A DNA stretch of 64,000 bases from Komagataella phaffii GS115 (GCF_000027005.1 NC_012965.1:124001-188000); one strand, 5' to 3'. Numbered from the stretch's first letter, positions 39,702 through 48,850 are shown. The notes: a model not told the origin generated them from the sequence alone. Program-made: numbers and translations.

Positions 39702-40329
39702 TGGGTTGAACGCAAACCTCTATTTAAAGGGAGTTGCAATAATTCGGGGTTAGTATGGAGAAAAGTGCAGTCCGCCTGTGGGCGGAGGCGAGCGGGAAAG
39801 AGAATCTAGAGAAAAACAGGATGTACCCCAACAGTCTTGGCTTGCGACTGAAACGGCTGAAAACGACAGCCGCTTTGCTCACAACCAAAGTGTAAATAAC
39901 AATAATTAAGCTCTACCACTCGCTAGTCTAGATGCAACTTGTGAGCTCGTCATTACTGTATACACTGGTTTAATTTGGCGGCAAAGGACAATCAGGACGA
40001 TCCAACCTCCCAGCACCTTCATTGAGGTAGTTGCTTCCTTCCTCGTTAGAATCTCTGCAAAGAGCACATGGATCTCCTCCAGTTTGTAAGAAGCCTGACA
40101 CTCTTGAAACCTATATCAACTGTAGACAGCGCACCTTGAATTATCGACAGCCATTTCTGTGCCGGTTAATTGATTGACTGAACTGCAGCTATTGTTCTTC
40201 CGCCCACACGTGTGAGACCATAGAGATTGTTCGCATCGTCTTCGCAACCTTAATTTTTTTTCCCACGTTAATTCGCAGCCTTTTTTTTGACAGACAACTT
40301 GATGACCTTGGTTTTGGACATGACATAAA
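39702..40329. other. Divergent promoter region of ULA1 and the SPX-RING gene
   Basis: This 628-bp stretch holds no reading frame or RNA gene that I can support. Its notable content is a CACGTG and a CACGTT box within 125 bp of the SPX-RING start, listed separately. Confidence 0.5.
40207..40269. promoter_or_regulatory. Pho4/Cbf1-type E-boxes (CACGTG and CACGTT) before the SPX-RING gene
   Basis: CACGTG (40207-40212, within the palindrome CACACGTGTG) and CACGTT (40264-40269, preceded by CC) lie 118 and 61 bp upstream of the ATG. In S. cerevisiae Pho4 uses both a high-affinity CACGTG and a lower-affinity CACGTT form. The flanks here are not the preferred GGG, so Cbf1 or another bHLH factor is possible. 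Confidence 0.4.
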
Positions 40330-41592
40330 ATGAAGTTTGCTAAGCTATATGATGAAATGCTCAAGTCAGAAGAGATTCCAGAAGACTGGATTGGCTCTCG
40401 CATCCAATACAAGTCTTTAAAAAAATGCATTAATCGAGTAGTCAAAGAACTGGAATCTGCGTGTTTGGAGAAGGACCTCATTGAGGTGCTCCTTGAAGGT
40501 GACCATAGGCTGGCAGATTATGTGCTTGAAAAAGATAGTAAAATTATTACTCCCAAACTAATCATCAGGGTCCCCCACGACAAGCAAGGTTTACCCAAGT
40601 CGGAGACTTCCTCGAGGCTATGGGAATTTGTCAACAACAGGGAATATTTAAAAGACGATGAGTTGTTCAAAGTTGTCGAAGTTAAAGAGGAAGAGGAAGC
40701 GACCTGTTTGGTATTTCATTTCCATGAGGACTCTAGTTTTTTTAGGGAACTATCTCTCGAGTTGGAAGGTCTCAACAATTTCAAGGAGGCCCAAAAGCGA
40801 TATTTAGTGGACCAGGTTGACATGATCAGTAAGTCCGTTAGTGAGTCAACTTCATTTGTAAAGCGCAGGTCGGATCTCTATACATGGAGGGAGCTTTTCA
40901 AGTTGTACATTGACTCTGAAATCTTTTTCAAGTCATCCACAAGCACCGCTGGAGAACGCAGTGTCCAACAAGCAAAGGCTAATCTAGCAGCATTTTGGAA
41001 CCACGTTAATAACAAAAAATTCCACAAGGCGTTTCATCAAAAGGGAAGCAGGTCAGCTTTTAAATCGTTTATCGGTTTAAACGAAAGACTATTGAAAGTT
41101 TCACAGTTTCAATATCTTAACAAAATGGCCATGACAAAAATTCTGAAAAAGTTTGATAAGCAGACTTCGTTGCACACCAGACTGATTTTTCCAAAACTAT
41201 TGGCACACAATACCTTTATCGAAGAGTCGTTTGCCCAGCAATTATGCTACAAGATTTCTACCAACCTTTTATCGATAATTCCTCAACTGGATGACTATAC
41301 TTGTCCTATATGCTGCTCAGTTGCGTTTAAGCCTATCAAACTAGACTGTGGACACATCTTTTGTGTGAGATGTCTCGTAAAGCTGCAAAGATCTGGCGAA
41401 GACAGATGTCCCCTATGCCGTGGGGAAGTCGTCTTGAACGCAGATAACAGTAATTTGGACGTGGAACATATGGAATACCTGCAGAAGTATTTTCCAAAAG
41501 AAGTAAAAATCAAGCAGAACGAAACAGAGAGGGAAATTGCAAAGGAGAGGTTTGAAGCTGTTTACGGTGAGAAAAATTGTATTATAATGTGA
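40330..41592 (+). CDS. SPX-domain RING ubiquitin ligase with C-terminal CaaX box
   Basis: The 420-residue protein starts with an SPX domain: MKFAKLYDEMLKSEEIPEDW, IQYKSLKKCINRVVKEL, and a second half with SFFRELSLELEGLNNF and FIGLNERLLKVSQFQYLNKMAM, ending around residue 285. SPX domains bind inositol pyrophosphates and report phosphate status. A C3HC4 RING begins at C325: CPICCSVAFKPIKLDCGHIFC, then CLVKLQ and CPLCRGE. The last four residues are CIIM, a CaaX prenylation motif. SPX-RING proteins exist in fungi and in plants (NLA, which targets phosphate transporters). A phosphate-linked ligase anchored to membranes is my inference. I know of no S. cerevisiae counterpart. Confidence 0.88.
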   Translation: MKFAKLYDEMLKSEEIPEDWIGSRIQYKSLKKCINRVVKELESACLEKDLIEVLLEGDHRLADYVLEKDSKIITPKLIIRVPHDKQGLPKSETSSRLWEFVNNREYLKDDELFKVVEVKEEEEATCLVFHFHEDSSFFRELSLELEGLNNFKEAQKRYLVDQVDMISKSVSESTSFVKRRSDLYTWRELFKLYIDSEIFFKSSTSTAGERSVQQAKANLAAFWNHVNNKKFHKAFHQKGSRSAFKSFIGLNERLLKVSQFQYLNKMAMTKILKKFDKQTSLHTRLIFPKLLAHNTFIEESFAQQLCYKISTNLLSIIPQLDDYTCPICCSVAFKPIKLDCGHIFCVRCLVKLQRSGEDRCPLCRGEVVLNADNSNLDVEHMEYLQKYFPKEVKIKQNETEREIAKERFEAVYGEKNCIIM

Positions 41593-41820
41593 AGTTTATT
41601 CATAGAAGTAATTGTTTAATCGTTTAGAAAAATAGAGTTGTTAATCAAAAGAATTATTTAACGAGTAACGCCTTTCGATCAATGTTGTCGTGTCTCAGTG
41701 GTATTGTTATTGCTATTGCTTATCGTACCCTGAATGGTTCCAGCAGAGTCAAATAGTCCTTACGGCTCAACTAAGAGATACTATTAACATAGCATTTATG
41801 ATTACAATTTTCAACAGAAA

Positions 41821-41893
41821 GGTTTGGTGGTGTAATGGTTATCACGTCTCCTTTACACGGAGAAGGCTCCGAGTTCAATTCTCGGCCGAATCA
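41821..41893 (+). tRNA. tRNA-Val (anticodon UAC), no intron
   Basis: The 73-nt cloverleaf folds cleanly. Acceptor arms are GGTTTGG and CCGAATC (with two G-U pairs), followed by discriminator A. The anticodon stem is TCTCC/GGAGA with loop TTTACAC, anticodon TAC at positions 34-36. The T stem is CCGAG/CTCGG with loop TTCAATT. Internal promoter A and B boxes are present in the D and T arms. Nine T residues (41894-41902) follow directly as the Pol III terminator. Confidence 0.95.
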
Positions 41894-41902
41894 TTTTTTT
41901 TT
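41894..41902 (+). terminator. Pol III T-tract terminator of tRNA-Val
   Basis: Nine consecutive T residues begin right after the discriminator base, the standard Pol III stop signal. Confidence 0.9.
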
Positions 41903-42361
41903 CCGACTACAGAATTGGAAGTTGGCTGTCACTCTACAATCTCTCGCTTCCGGAATAGACGGATCGTGTGCCTCATCAGACCGGTTTACCTTCTCCGTTG
42001 GAAATTACTATTACTAAAAAGACGGCACTAAAAATAGATAGTAGCAATGTGCCACCATCCAATAAGTCAGGAATGTTTAATTAGTCAGAAGCCATGACCA
42101 GCAACCGCAATCAATCTACACTTGCTCTTGGCCCCAAGGGTTATTCTCTATGATTATTGGTAAAAAGCCTCTCTTGGCATTAACCTTCTAATTCCAAGAT
42201 CCTAATTAGGAAACGATAAAAAAATATCCCCTAGATAATTTTTTCCCATTACGTAAATAAGCGCTCACAATGCCTAATATAATCAGAAATAATCCATATC
42301 AGGATTTTATGTTGCGATTGTAACTCAGAAAAAAAAATTCCTTTGAATCTTCCTCCCAGGG

Positions 42362-44377
42362 ATGTCTATAATCCAGCAGCTGTTCCGTAGTAATCGGAAG
42401 AAGCAGTCAAAGAAGAAGGAGCAAACTCGCAAGTCTCCACAGACCCAAGCCAACCAGTTGCATCCGAGTGATGTCCCTACAGGCCAGCACTCGCAGAACG
42501 AGGCGGTGACATATAAAGATAAAGAGCAAATCTTGCGGACTTCCCTTAACTCAAGTGAAACTACATCGAAGTCTGCCTCCTCTGACGTGAATAAAAGGTT
42601 ATCTGATAAGGTCTCTCACAGAAGATCATCATCTACCAGTGCTCGAGCAGCCTATGTATTGCCAACAGCAACTTTGAGACATTCTGTTTCGCCCAATTTG
42701 AATTCATATTTTCCGAATGGCTCAGATTTGCCCAGCATTGATAAACTCCCAAGAGAGATGCTGCCTATAGTGACCTTGATTCACGCTCAGCAGGCGAGAA
42801 TCTACGTTGAAGGACTAGTCAAGGTTCCAGATAATCCAGATCTGAGTATATCTAACGACAGTTTACTAGATCTGCCTGATAGCTGGAGAATTGTGAGCTC
42901 CAAACTGAGTGGAACAGAGCTTTCCTTCTGGGGTATGAATCAGGATGGTTCCTTAGCAACCACCAATGACCCTGAGGATGACGAGGTTGGGTTGTTCAAA
43001 CCGATATACGCAAACATTGTAGATGCTGCGTTCTCCCTGGACGTTTCCAGGTTAATCATCAAAATCACGCTGAGTCTTCAAAGGGAGCTGCAGCTGAGAT
43101 GTGCCAATATCAACGATTTGAAACTGTTTTACTCTTCTTTACTCTTGGCTCAGTTTGAGTATCAGCAAATGCAAAAAGCTTTCACTGGAGCATTGTTGAG
43201 TGCAAAAGCCGTCAATTTTTCAGACATCAAGGTGCTTTTGGCACCCGAAAACAAGTTCGTTAAAGAGGAATGGACGACTATACGTTTCCCTTGGTTGAAT
43301 GCAAAGTGGTTGCGCTGTTACATTTCTGTGATACCCGGTGAAAGCGTATCATTTCCGTCATTAAAATTCAAGGATAAAGAAAAGGTCAACAAGGATAAAC
43401 CTGGTAAGATAGAAATTTATATTTCTTCTAGAAAGGGTAAGAAAAATCTTCTTGCAACGATTTTCAATGGGAGATCATGTTTTTCCATTTATCCAGAAGT
43501 ACCAGAATTTATTGACAGTAACTCACTGATTCGAATAGAGGGCGAGGTCCTTGTCAATGAGACCTTACTAGATAAACTCTTGAACCAGGATCTAGACGGT
43601 CTGCTTAGCCGATCGTCGTCTCAAACAAAGCTAAACAAAAGGTCATCGACAGGATCGTTGTCATCTTTCAAGAACCCATTCCGAAGTAATTCGTTGACAA
43701 GCATGGGTCATAGCAGACTAAGATCATCTTCTGTTAACTCTGTAGAGTCCAATGGTAGTAGTATCTGCTTACCAGCGAACAGTAAAGTGTGCAGGACGAA
43801 TTTCGTATACATCATTCCAGAGACCCATCATGGAGTGCCAGATTCTGAAACCATGATTCGACTACTCATACCAATTTTCAACGTTTTCAAGTTGTATGGC
43901 CGTCCTCAGAAGTTTCTATCCTCGAGAGATAACAAACAGTCACTTCTCTTCGGATTACCTCAGTTACCGCACACTCAGTATCTGGACTCTGAAAGCTCAT
44001 ACCAACTGGTGGACCTGAATCTAGAAAACAGTATCAAAGAAGAATGGGCGTTGTTTGACTGGACTCAGGTCTTCCAGGAGATGTGTTCGTATCGCATATC
44101 TCAAGGCATCAAAGGTTCTGGATCTCTCGTTGATACATTCCGCGATGGGTTGCTCTATTCAAAGGAACTTGCTGACCTGAAAAGGTTTGAATATGCTGAG
44201 GATCTGGAGTTTTATGATGCTGAGGAAGAAGAACAGAACTTTAAGCAAGGGATCACTGGCAACGGAAAAACTAGCAAACACCAGAGAGTCTTATCCCAAG
44301 ATATCTCCAATAATTCCGTGAAAATGACCCCAGTAAATGGTATCAACAGTGATTCGTATGTATCGGTGAATACATAG
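42362..44377 (+). CDS. PH-domain protein of the Caf120/Skg3 family
   Basis: The 671-residue protein has a basic, Ser-rich N terminus (NRKKQSKKKEQ). A pleckstrin-homology-type region follows at about 130-275, with IHAQQARIYVEGLVKV, WRIVSSKLSGTELSFW and LQLRCANINDLKLFYSSLLLAQFEYQQM. The conserved Caf120/Skg3 core comes next (EEWTTIRFPWLNAKWLRCYISVIPGE, then IEIYISSRKGKKNLLATIFNGRSCFSIYPE). Yeast Caf120 associates with the CCR4-NOT complex and Skg3 localises to the bud neck. The protein is shorter than those (about 1060 residues), lacking much of their low-complexity tail. A Ser-rich linker (about 420-475) precedes a last conserved block with FDWTQVFQEMCSYRISQG. Confidence 0.8.
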   Translation: MSIIQQLFRSNRKKQSKKKEQTRKSPQTQANQLHPSDVPTGQHSQNEAVTYKDKEQILRTSLNSSETTSKSASSDVNKRLSDKVSHRRSSSTSARAAYVLPTATLRHSVSPNLNSYFPNGSDLPSIDKLPREMLPIVTLIHAQQARIYVEGLVKVPDNPDLSISNDSLLDLPDSWRIVSSKLSGTELSFWGMNQDGSLATTNDPEDDEVGLFKPIYANIVDAAFSLDVSRLIIKITLSLQRELQLRCANINDLKLFYSSLLLAQFEYQQMQKAFTGALLSAKAVNFSDIKVLLAPENKFVKEEWTTIRFPWLNAKWLRCYISVIPGESVSFPSLKFKDKEKVNKDKPGKIEIYISSRKGKKNLLATIFNGRSCFSIYPEVPEFIDSNSLIRIEGEVLVNETLLDKLLNQDLDGLLSRSSSQTKLNKRSSTGSLSSFKNPFRSNSLTSMGHSRLRSSSVNSVESNGSSICLPANSKVCRTNFVYIIPETHHGVPDSETMIRLLIPIFNVFKLYGRPQKFLSSRDNKQSLLFGLPQLPHTQYLDSESSYQLVDLNLENSIKEEWALFDWTQVFQEMCSYRISQGIKGSGSLVDTFRDGLLYSKELADLKRFEYAEDLEFYDAEEEEQNFKQGITGNGKTSKHQRVLSQDISNNSVKMTPVNGINSDSYVSVNT

Positions 44378-45094
44378 TACCCTCCTATTTAGGCAAATGT
44401 CATGCTTCAAATATAATACCCACGTTTGTTATTGTTACCCCTATCCTTTTGTCTAGAACACGTTTGTCGCACACCAACTATGCCTAGAACCCTGTAGATC
44501 ACTCTCATTGGCTCGAACGATGGGGATACAGAATGAAACCTGGTGGAAAGTTGTTTACATTTGGAATTGAGTTAGCCCCTGTGATTATGACAATCTGCAT
44601 GCTGATGCATTTGATGCATGTGCATTCTAATCTGAGAATTCCACTCAGTAGATCGCAACAAAGAAGACAAAAAAGTAGGACAATTTCTCTGGTAAAGCGA
44701 GTTGAATGATCAAAGTTAAGATAAGCTAGCCTATTTACACCTGTTGTTTCTCTGTTTGAAAAGGCCTTTTTTGTGATGATTTTTTTTGACTCATCACGTT
44801 ATTCCAAATTTCACTCGAAACAATAGGTCGTGCAGATGCATTTTCATACACTTAAAATCAGTCTTCTTGTCTAATATTAAGAAACGCGTTATTTACGTCT
44901 CCCCCTTTTTGGAACCCTGGCACTCAGGGTTTGTTAGAGAAGTTATAAGACTCCTGTGGTTCCCTGAAATCGTGTTGTTTGTGATTCTTTTTGATACATC
45001 AAGTCTTTTTCAAAAAACAAAAGAAGATACTCTTGAGCCGTTTTCTTCAAATCCCAACTATCTGTCACTCCTTTAAAACACGTTCACTATTCCA
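44378..45094. other. Intergenic region upstream of the PRY gene
   Basis: This 717-bp stretch has no supported gene. It contains an inverted repeat GTGATGA/TCATCAC (44773-44797) overlapping a TGACTCA Gcn4/AP-1-type site (44787-44793), 300 bp before the PRY start. Confidence 0.5.
44773..44797. promoter_or_regulatory. Inverted repeat overlapping a TGACTCA (Gcn4/AP-1-type) site
   Basis: GTGATGA (44773-44779) and TCATCAC (44791-44797) are exact reverse complements across a T-rich spacer. TGACTCA at 44787-44793 is the Gcn4/AP-1 consensus and overlaps the right arm. Function is inferred from the motif only. Confidence 0.35.
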
Positions 45095-46036
45095 ATGAAG
45101 CTCTCCACCAATTTGATTCTAGCTATTGCAGCAGCTTCCGCCGTTGTCTCAGCTGCTCCAGTTGCTCCAGCCGAAGAGGCAGCAAACCACTTGCACAAGC
45201 GTGCTTACTACACCGACACAACCAAGACTCACACTTTCACTGAGGTTGTTACTGTCTACCGAACTTTGAAACCGGGCGAAAGTATCCCAACTGACTCTCC
45301 AAGCCACGGTGGTAAAAGTACTAAAAAGGGTAAGGGTAGTACCACTCACTCTGGTGCTCCAGGAGCTACCTCTGGTGCTCCAACTGACGACACCACTTCG
45401 ACTAGTGGCTCAGTAGGGTTACCAACTAGCGCAACTTCAGTTACCTCTTCTACCTCCTCTGCAAGTACAACAAGCAGTGGAACTTCAGCCACTAGCACTG
45501 GTACCGGTACTAGCACTAGCACTAGCACTGGTACTGGTACTGGTACTACAGGCACAGGAACCACTAGTTCCAGCACTAGCTCTTCTGCTACTTCGACTCC
45601 AACCGGTTCTATCGACGCTATCAGCCAGACACTTCTGGATACTCACAATGATAAGCGTGCTTTGCACGGCGTCCCAGACCTTACTTGGTCTACCGAACTC
45701 GCTGACTACGCCCAAGGTTACGCCGATTCATACACTTGTGGCTCTTCATTAGAACACACAGGTGGACCATACGGTGAAAATTTGGCCTCTGGATACTCTC
45801 CTGCTGGCAGTGTAGAAGCATGGTACAACGAGATCAGCGACTACGATTTCTCTAACCCAGGTTATTCTGCTGGTACCGGTCACTTCACCCAAGTTGTCTG
45901 GAAATCAACTACACAGCTGGGCTGTGGATACAAGGAGTGCAGTACCGACAGATACTACATCATCTGCGAATACGCACCTCGTGGAAATATTGTTTCTGCC
46001 GGCTACTTCGAAGACAACGTCCTGCCTCCTGTTTGA
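45095..46036 (+). CDS. PRY1: Secreted CAP-superfamily sterol-binding protein (Pry1/Pry2-like)
   Basis: Pry proteins are secreted CAP proteins that bind and export sterols and fatty acids. The 313-residue product has a signal peptide (MKLSTNLILAIAAASAVVSA) and a Kex2-type LHKR site near residue 36. A Ser/Thr/Gly-rich linker follows (about 65-165), partly built from hexamer DNA repeats and probably O-mannosylated. The C-terminal CAP domain runs from about 178 to 310, with LDTHNDKRALHGVPDLTWS, YGENLASGYS, GHFTQVVWKSTTQLGCGYKEC and YYIICEYAPRGN. Which S. cerevisiae paralogue (PRY1, PRY2 or PRY3) corresponds is unclear. There is no GPI signal at the end, which argues against PRY3. Confidence 0.88.
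   Translation: MKLSTNLILAIAAASAVVSAAPVAPAEEAANHLHKRAYYTDTTKTHTFTEVVTVYRTLKPGESIPTDSPSHGGKSTKKGKGSTTHSGAPGATSGAPTDDTTSTSGSVGLPTSATSVTSSTSSASTTSSGTSATSTGTGTSTSTSTGTGTGTTGTGTTSSSTSSSATSTPTGSIDAISQTLLDTHNDKRALHGVPDLTWSTELADYAQGYADSYTCGSSLEHTGGPYGENLASGYSPAGSVEAWYNEISDYDFSNPGYSAGTGHFTQVVWKSTTQLGCGYKECSTDRYYIICEYAPRGNIVSAGYFEDNVLPPV
45491..45548 (+). repeat. Short tandem hexamers (ACTAGC/ACTGGT) in the PRY linker
   Basis: Alternating hexamers ACTAGC and ACTGGT encode Thr-Ser and Thr-Gly pairs in the Ser/Thr-rich linker. The pattern is expected to vary in copy number between strains. Confidence 0.75.
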
Positions 46037-46253
46037 TCGGTTCGTTCTTGCTTCAACGTTTACGTAATATTTCATGTATTCCATTCTTTAAATTGTTTGA
46101 TTATGTAAGTTATTGTTTCAACACCAGTAGTGTCTTCGCTGAAAATGTTTCCAGTTGGGAAATTTTTGACTGGCAGAAGAATCTCAGGATCCAACTGACT
46201 CAAAATCTTAGACTAGGCAAACATACTAAAGAACCCTACCGAATCTACTAATA

Positions 46254-47165
46254 ATGAGCACATCAACTTGCCGGTTCTACGAAAACAAATATCCTGAGGT
46301 GGATGATGTTGTCATGGTGAATGTACAACAGATCGCCGAGATGGGTGCCTATGTGAAACTATTGGAGTATGACAATATTGAAGGAATGGTGTTACTCTCT
46401 GAGTTATCCAGAAGACGTATCAGATCTATCCAGAAGCTTATCAGAGTGGGTAAGAATGAAGTAGTGGTGGTACTGAGAGTTGATAAGGAAAAAGGATACA
46501 TTGACCTGTCCAAGAGACGAGTCTCGTCGGAGGATATAGCAAAATGTGAGGAGAGATACACAAAGTCCAAGTCTGTCCATTCTATCTTGAGGCATTGTGC
46601 TGAAAAGTTTAACATGCCTCTGGAGGAGCTGTACCGTACTATAGGATGGCCATTAAGCAAGGAATTTGGCCACGCCTACGATGCCTTCAAGATATCAATC
46701 ACTGACAGCACTGTTTTTGACAAGGTCCAACCCCCATCACAAGAGGTCTTAGAAGAACTGAAAGTTTACATCTCCCGGAGGCTAACGCCGCAGGCCATTA
46801 AATGTCGTGCTGACGTTGAGGTCTCATGCTTCAGCTATGAGGGAATTGAAGCCATCAAGAGTTCACTAAAAGCTGCTGAGGATATCTCCACCGAGGCTAA
46901 TCAAGTCAAGGTCAAGCTAGTAGCCGCTCCATTGTACGTCATTACAACCCAATCCTTAGACAAGACGCAAGGCATTGAAATCTTAGAACGTGCAATCAAA
47001 ATCATCGAAGACTCCATCACCAAACAGGGCGGATCCTGTAACGTCACCATGGCACCCAAAGCTGTTACAGCTACTGAAGATGCCGAGTTGCAAGCTCTCA
47101 TGGAAAGAAAGGAGAACGAAGACAAGGTTTCTGACGAAGATTCGGATTTAGATGAGGAGGATTAG
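46254..47165 (+). CDS. SUI2: Translation initiation factor eIF2 alpha subunit
   Basis: eIF2alpha is the regulatory subunit of the ternary complex that brings Met-tRNAi to the 40S ribosome. The 303-residue protein has an S1-like N-terminal domain (VVMVNVQQIAEMGAYVKLLEYDNIEGM). It contains the Gcn2 target Ser in LLSELSRRRIRSIQKLI (Ser52 counting Met, the classical Ser51). RVDKEKGYIDLSKRRVS and the C-terminal alpha-beta domain with KLVAAPLYVITTQSLDK follow. The tail is acidic (EDSDLDEED). Length matches the S. cerevisiae factor (304). Confidence 0.96.
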   Translation: MSTSTCRFYENKYPEVDDVVMVNVQQIAEMGAYVKLLEYDNIEGMVLLSELSRRRIRSIQKLIRVGKNEVVVVLRVDKEKGYIDLSKRRVSSEDIAKCEERYTKSKSVHSILRHCAEKFNMPLEELYRTIGWPLSKEFGHAYDAFKISITDSTVFDKVQPPSQEVLEELKVYISRRLTPQAIKCRADVEVSCFSYEGIEAIKSSLKAAEDISTEANQVKVKLVAAPLYVITTQSLDKTQGIEILERAIKIIEDSITKQGGSCNVTMAPKAVTATEDAELQALMERKENEDKVSDEDSDLDEED

Positions 47166-47347
47166 TTGGGCCCTTTCTGGGGCTCTATGTGCAGACTCTA
47201 TATTTAGGAACCAGGTGATGATGTAGATATAAATGTGTACTGATGTACTAATACTTCTCGAATTTTCCTCCCCCTTATCAAGGATGAGAGCCTTCCTTAC
47301 TTAAACTTTACTTTACAAAGCAAGAGTGATATAAACCGACATCTAAG

Positions 47348-48292
47348 ATGGTCAAAGTCCGCCCAGCTACTCATGCAGGCTCATGGTATTCTGGCAATCC
47401 CAATGAGCTTAACTCTCAACTCAGTCATTATTTATCACTAGCCAAGTCCTCAGGAAAGACTTCAGTTAAAGGAGCCCGAGTTCTTGTGGGGCCCCATGCA
47501 GGATATTCATTTGCGGGCAAGACTCTTGCCCAAACGTACAATTCGTTCGATCCTACGGGGATTAAAAGAGTGTTCATATTGGGACCATCTCATCACATTT
47601 ATTTCAAGGATGAGGTTAGAACTACCAGGTATGGTGCCTACGCTACACCCCTTGGTAATGTACCGGTTGATACCGATACCATAAAAGATCTTGTGTCAAA
47701 TGCCCGCCACATCGACTACATGAGCTCGTCTGTTGACGAAAATGAGCACAGTTTTGAATTACACATGCCACTGTACTATAAAGCTTGCTTGGATAAGGGA
47801 TTAAGCACTCCACCCCCGATCATTCCCATCTTAATTAGTGGTTTCCCTGGTCAATTGGCAGATTCATTAACCAGCACACTGCAGCCGTATTTTGAAGACA
47901 AAGAGAACGCCTTTTTTGTAAGCACTGACTTCTGTCATTGGGGCGATCGATTTGGGTATACTAGTTATACCCCCAATGGAGATTTAGAGTCTATGGACGA
48001 TATAACTGTTGCGTTCAATGGAAAGAGCAACTCGCTGAAGATTTATGAGTCGATTGAGGCTGTGGACAAGAAGGGAATGGAGCTGATTTCGAAGGGAGAT
48101 GTCTCCCTATGGCGACAATATCTTCAGGCCACGGAGAACACAATTTGCGGAGCTTATCCTCTGACAGTCTTACTGAAACTTATGGGGAAAGCTGATACTT
48201 TTGAGTGGCTAGGATACACACAAAGTAGTCATGTTCTTGATCCGTATGATAGTTCAGTGAGTTATGCTAGTGGATATGCTATTCCGTCATAG
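47348..48292 (+). CDS. MHO1: MEMO-family protein (Mho1)
   Basis: This belongs to the MEMO family, related to class III extradiol dioxygenases and conserved from archaea to humans. The 314 residues start with VRPATHAGSWYSGNP. The family blocks are VLVGPHAGYSFAGKTLAQTY (His50), RVFILGPSHHIYF, DENEHSFELHMPLYYKA and FFVSTDFCHWGDRFGYTSY. These include the metal-site His residues of the family. The end ENTICGAYPLTVLLKLM carries the conserved Cys. In animals MEMO1 binds copper or iron and affects redox balance and cell motility; the yeast protein is Mho1 (YJR008W). See the AMMECR1 gene at 19085 for the often-linked family. Confidence 0.93.
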   Translation: MVKVRPATHAGSWYSGNPNELNSQLSHYLSLAKSSGKTSVKGARVLVGPHAGYSFAGKTLAQTYNSFDPTGIKRVFILGPSHHIYFKDEVRTTRYGAYATPLGNVPVDTDTIKDLVSNARHIDYMSSSVDENEHSFELHMPLYYKACLDKGLSTPPPIIPILISGFPGQLADSLTSTLQPYFEDKENAFFVSTDFCHWGDRFGYTSYTPNGDLESMDDITVAFNGKSNSLKIYESIEAVDKKGMELISKGDVSLWRQYLQATENTICGAYPLTVLLKLMGKADTFEWLGYTQSSHVLDPYDSSVSYASGYAIPS

Positions 48293-48598
48293 AGTTTGGC
48301 TATTTAGGTTAGCACTGAAAATAAAGCAGATTGCAAGTCTGAGTTTCATGGATGGCATTCATTTAGTTAGGCTCCTAGCAATTTAATCGGACTAGAAACA
48401 GTTTTTTTTAGATACGATAAGCGTACACCTTCTCACTGAGACCCTCCACTTAGATTCTTGGTTTCGACGGTTCGAAGGGTTGATTTGAGGCACTTTAGAC
48501 TACGTTATCTAGCTCTAATCTGGAATTTAAGTCGGTTCATTTTTGCGTACTACTTGAGGTGATGGCTCCGTCCAATACTAGGAGAGTAATGAGTCAAG

Positions 48599-48850
48599 AT
48601 GAGCACCTGTGCTAGATGCGAAAAAGAATACAAGACTCTATTCAGTGAGTTAGGAATTCCGCTCCTGGGGATCTGAACTTCCTCCTACTGTTCCACAGAA
48701 GGTCCATGTTTACCGAAATGGGCTTTTCAAGATTCTTTGCTGATTGTTTTCGGGTTTATAGTTTGCGCAAGTGCTTTGAGATGGAGCAAGATGGTGCTAC
48801 TGTGTATGATTATCGATGGGTTGATCATTTTGATGAAGGTTCATAACTGA
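48599..48850 (+). CDS. Possible small spliced membrane-protein gene (65 residues)
   Basis: This is a tentative model. Exon 1 (48599-48644) encodes MSTCARCEKEYKTLF. A GTGAGT donor at 48645 and a CCACAG acceptor ending at 48698 define a 54-nt intron, the same size as others here. Exon 2 (48699-48850) continues in frame with KGPCLPKWAFQDSLLIVFGF and IVCASALRW, and ends MIIDGLIILMKVHN. The product has a Cys-x2-Cys start and two hydrophobic segments. Against it: the branch site is weak (only CTGAAC), upstream ATGs lie in other frames, and T-rich DNA gives hydrophobic residues by chance. I recognise no family. Confidence 0.3.

Larger units (their letters stand above)
41593..42361. other. Intergenic region holding tRNA-Val
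   Basis: Apart from the tRNA at 41821-41893, this 769-bp stretch shows no reading frame with coding character. I looked for LTR-like termini near the tRNA, where yeast retroelements often insert, and saw none. Confidence 0.5.

Noticed and set aside
40116..40481. 121-codon minus-strand frame across the SPX-RING start
   Set aside because: It overlaps conserved SPX coding sequence in antisense and has no family features.
45346..45752. Low-complexity frames on both strands over the PRY linker
   Set aside because: They are shadows of the Ser/Thr hexamer repeats (Val/Pro/Leu-rich) and not separate genes.
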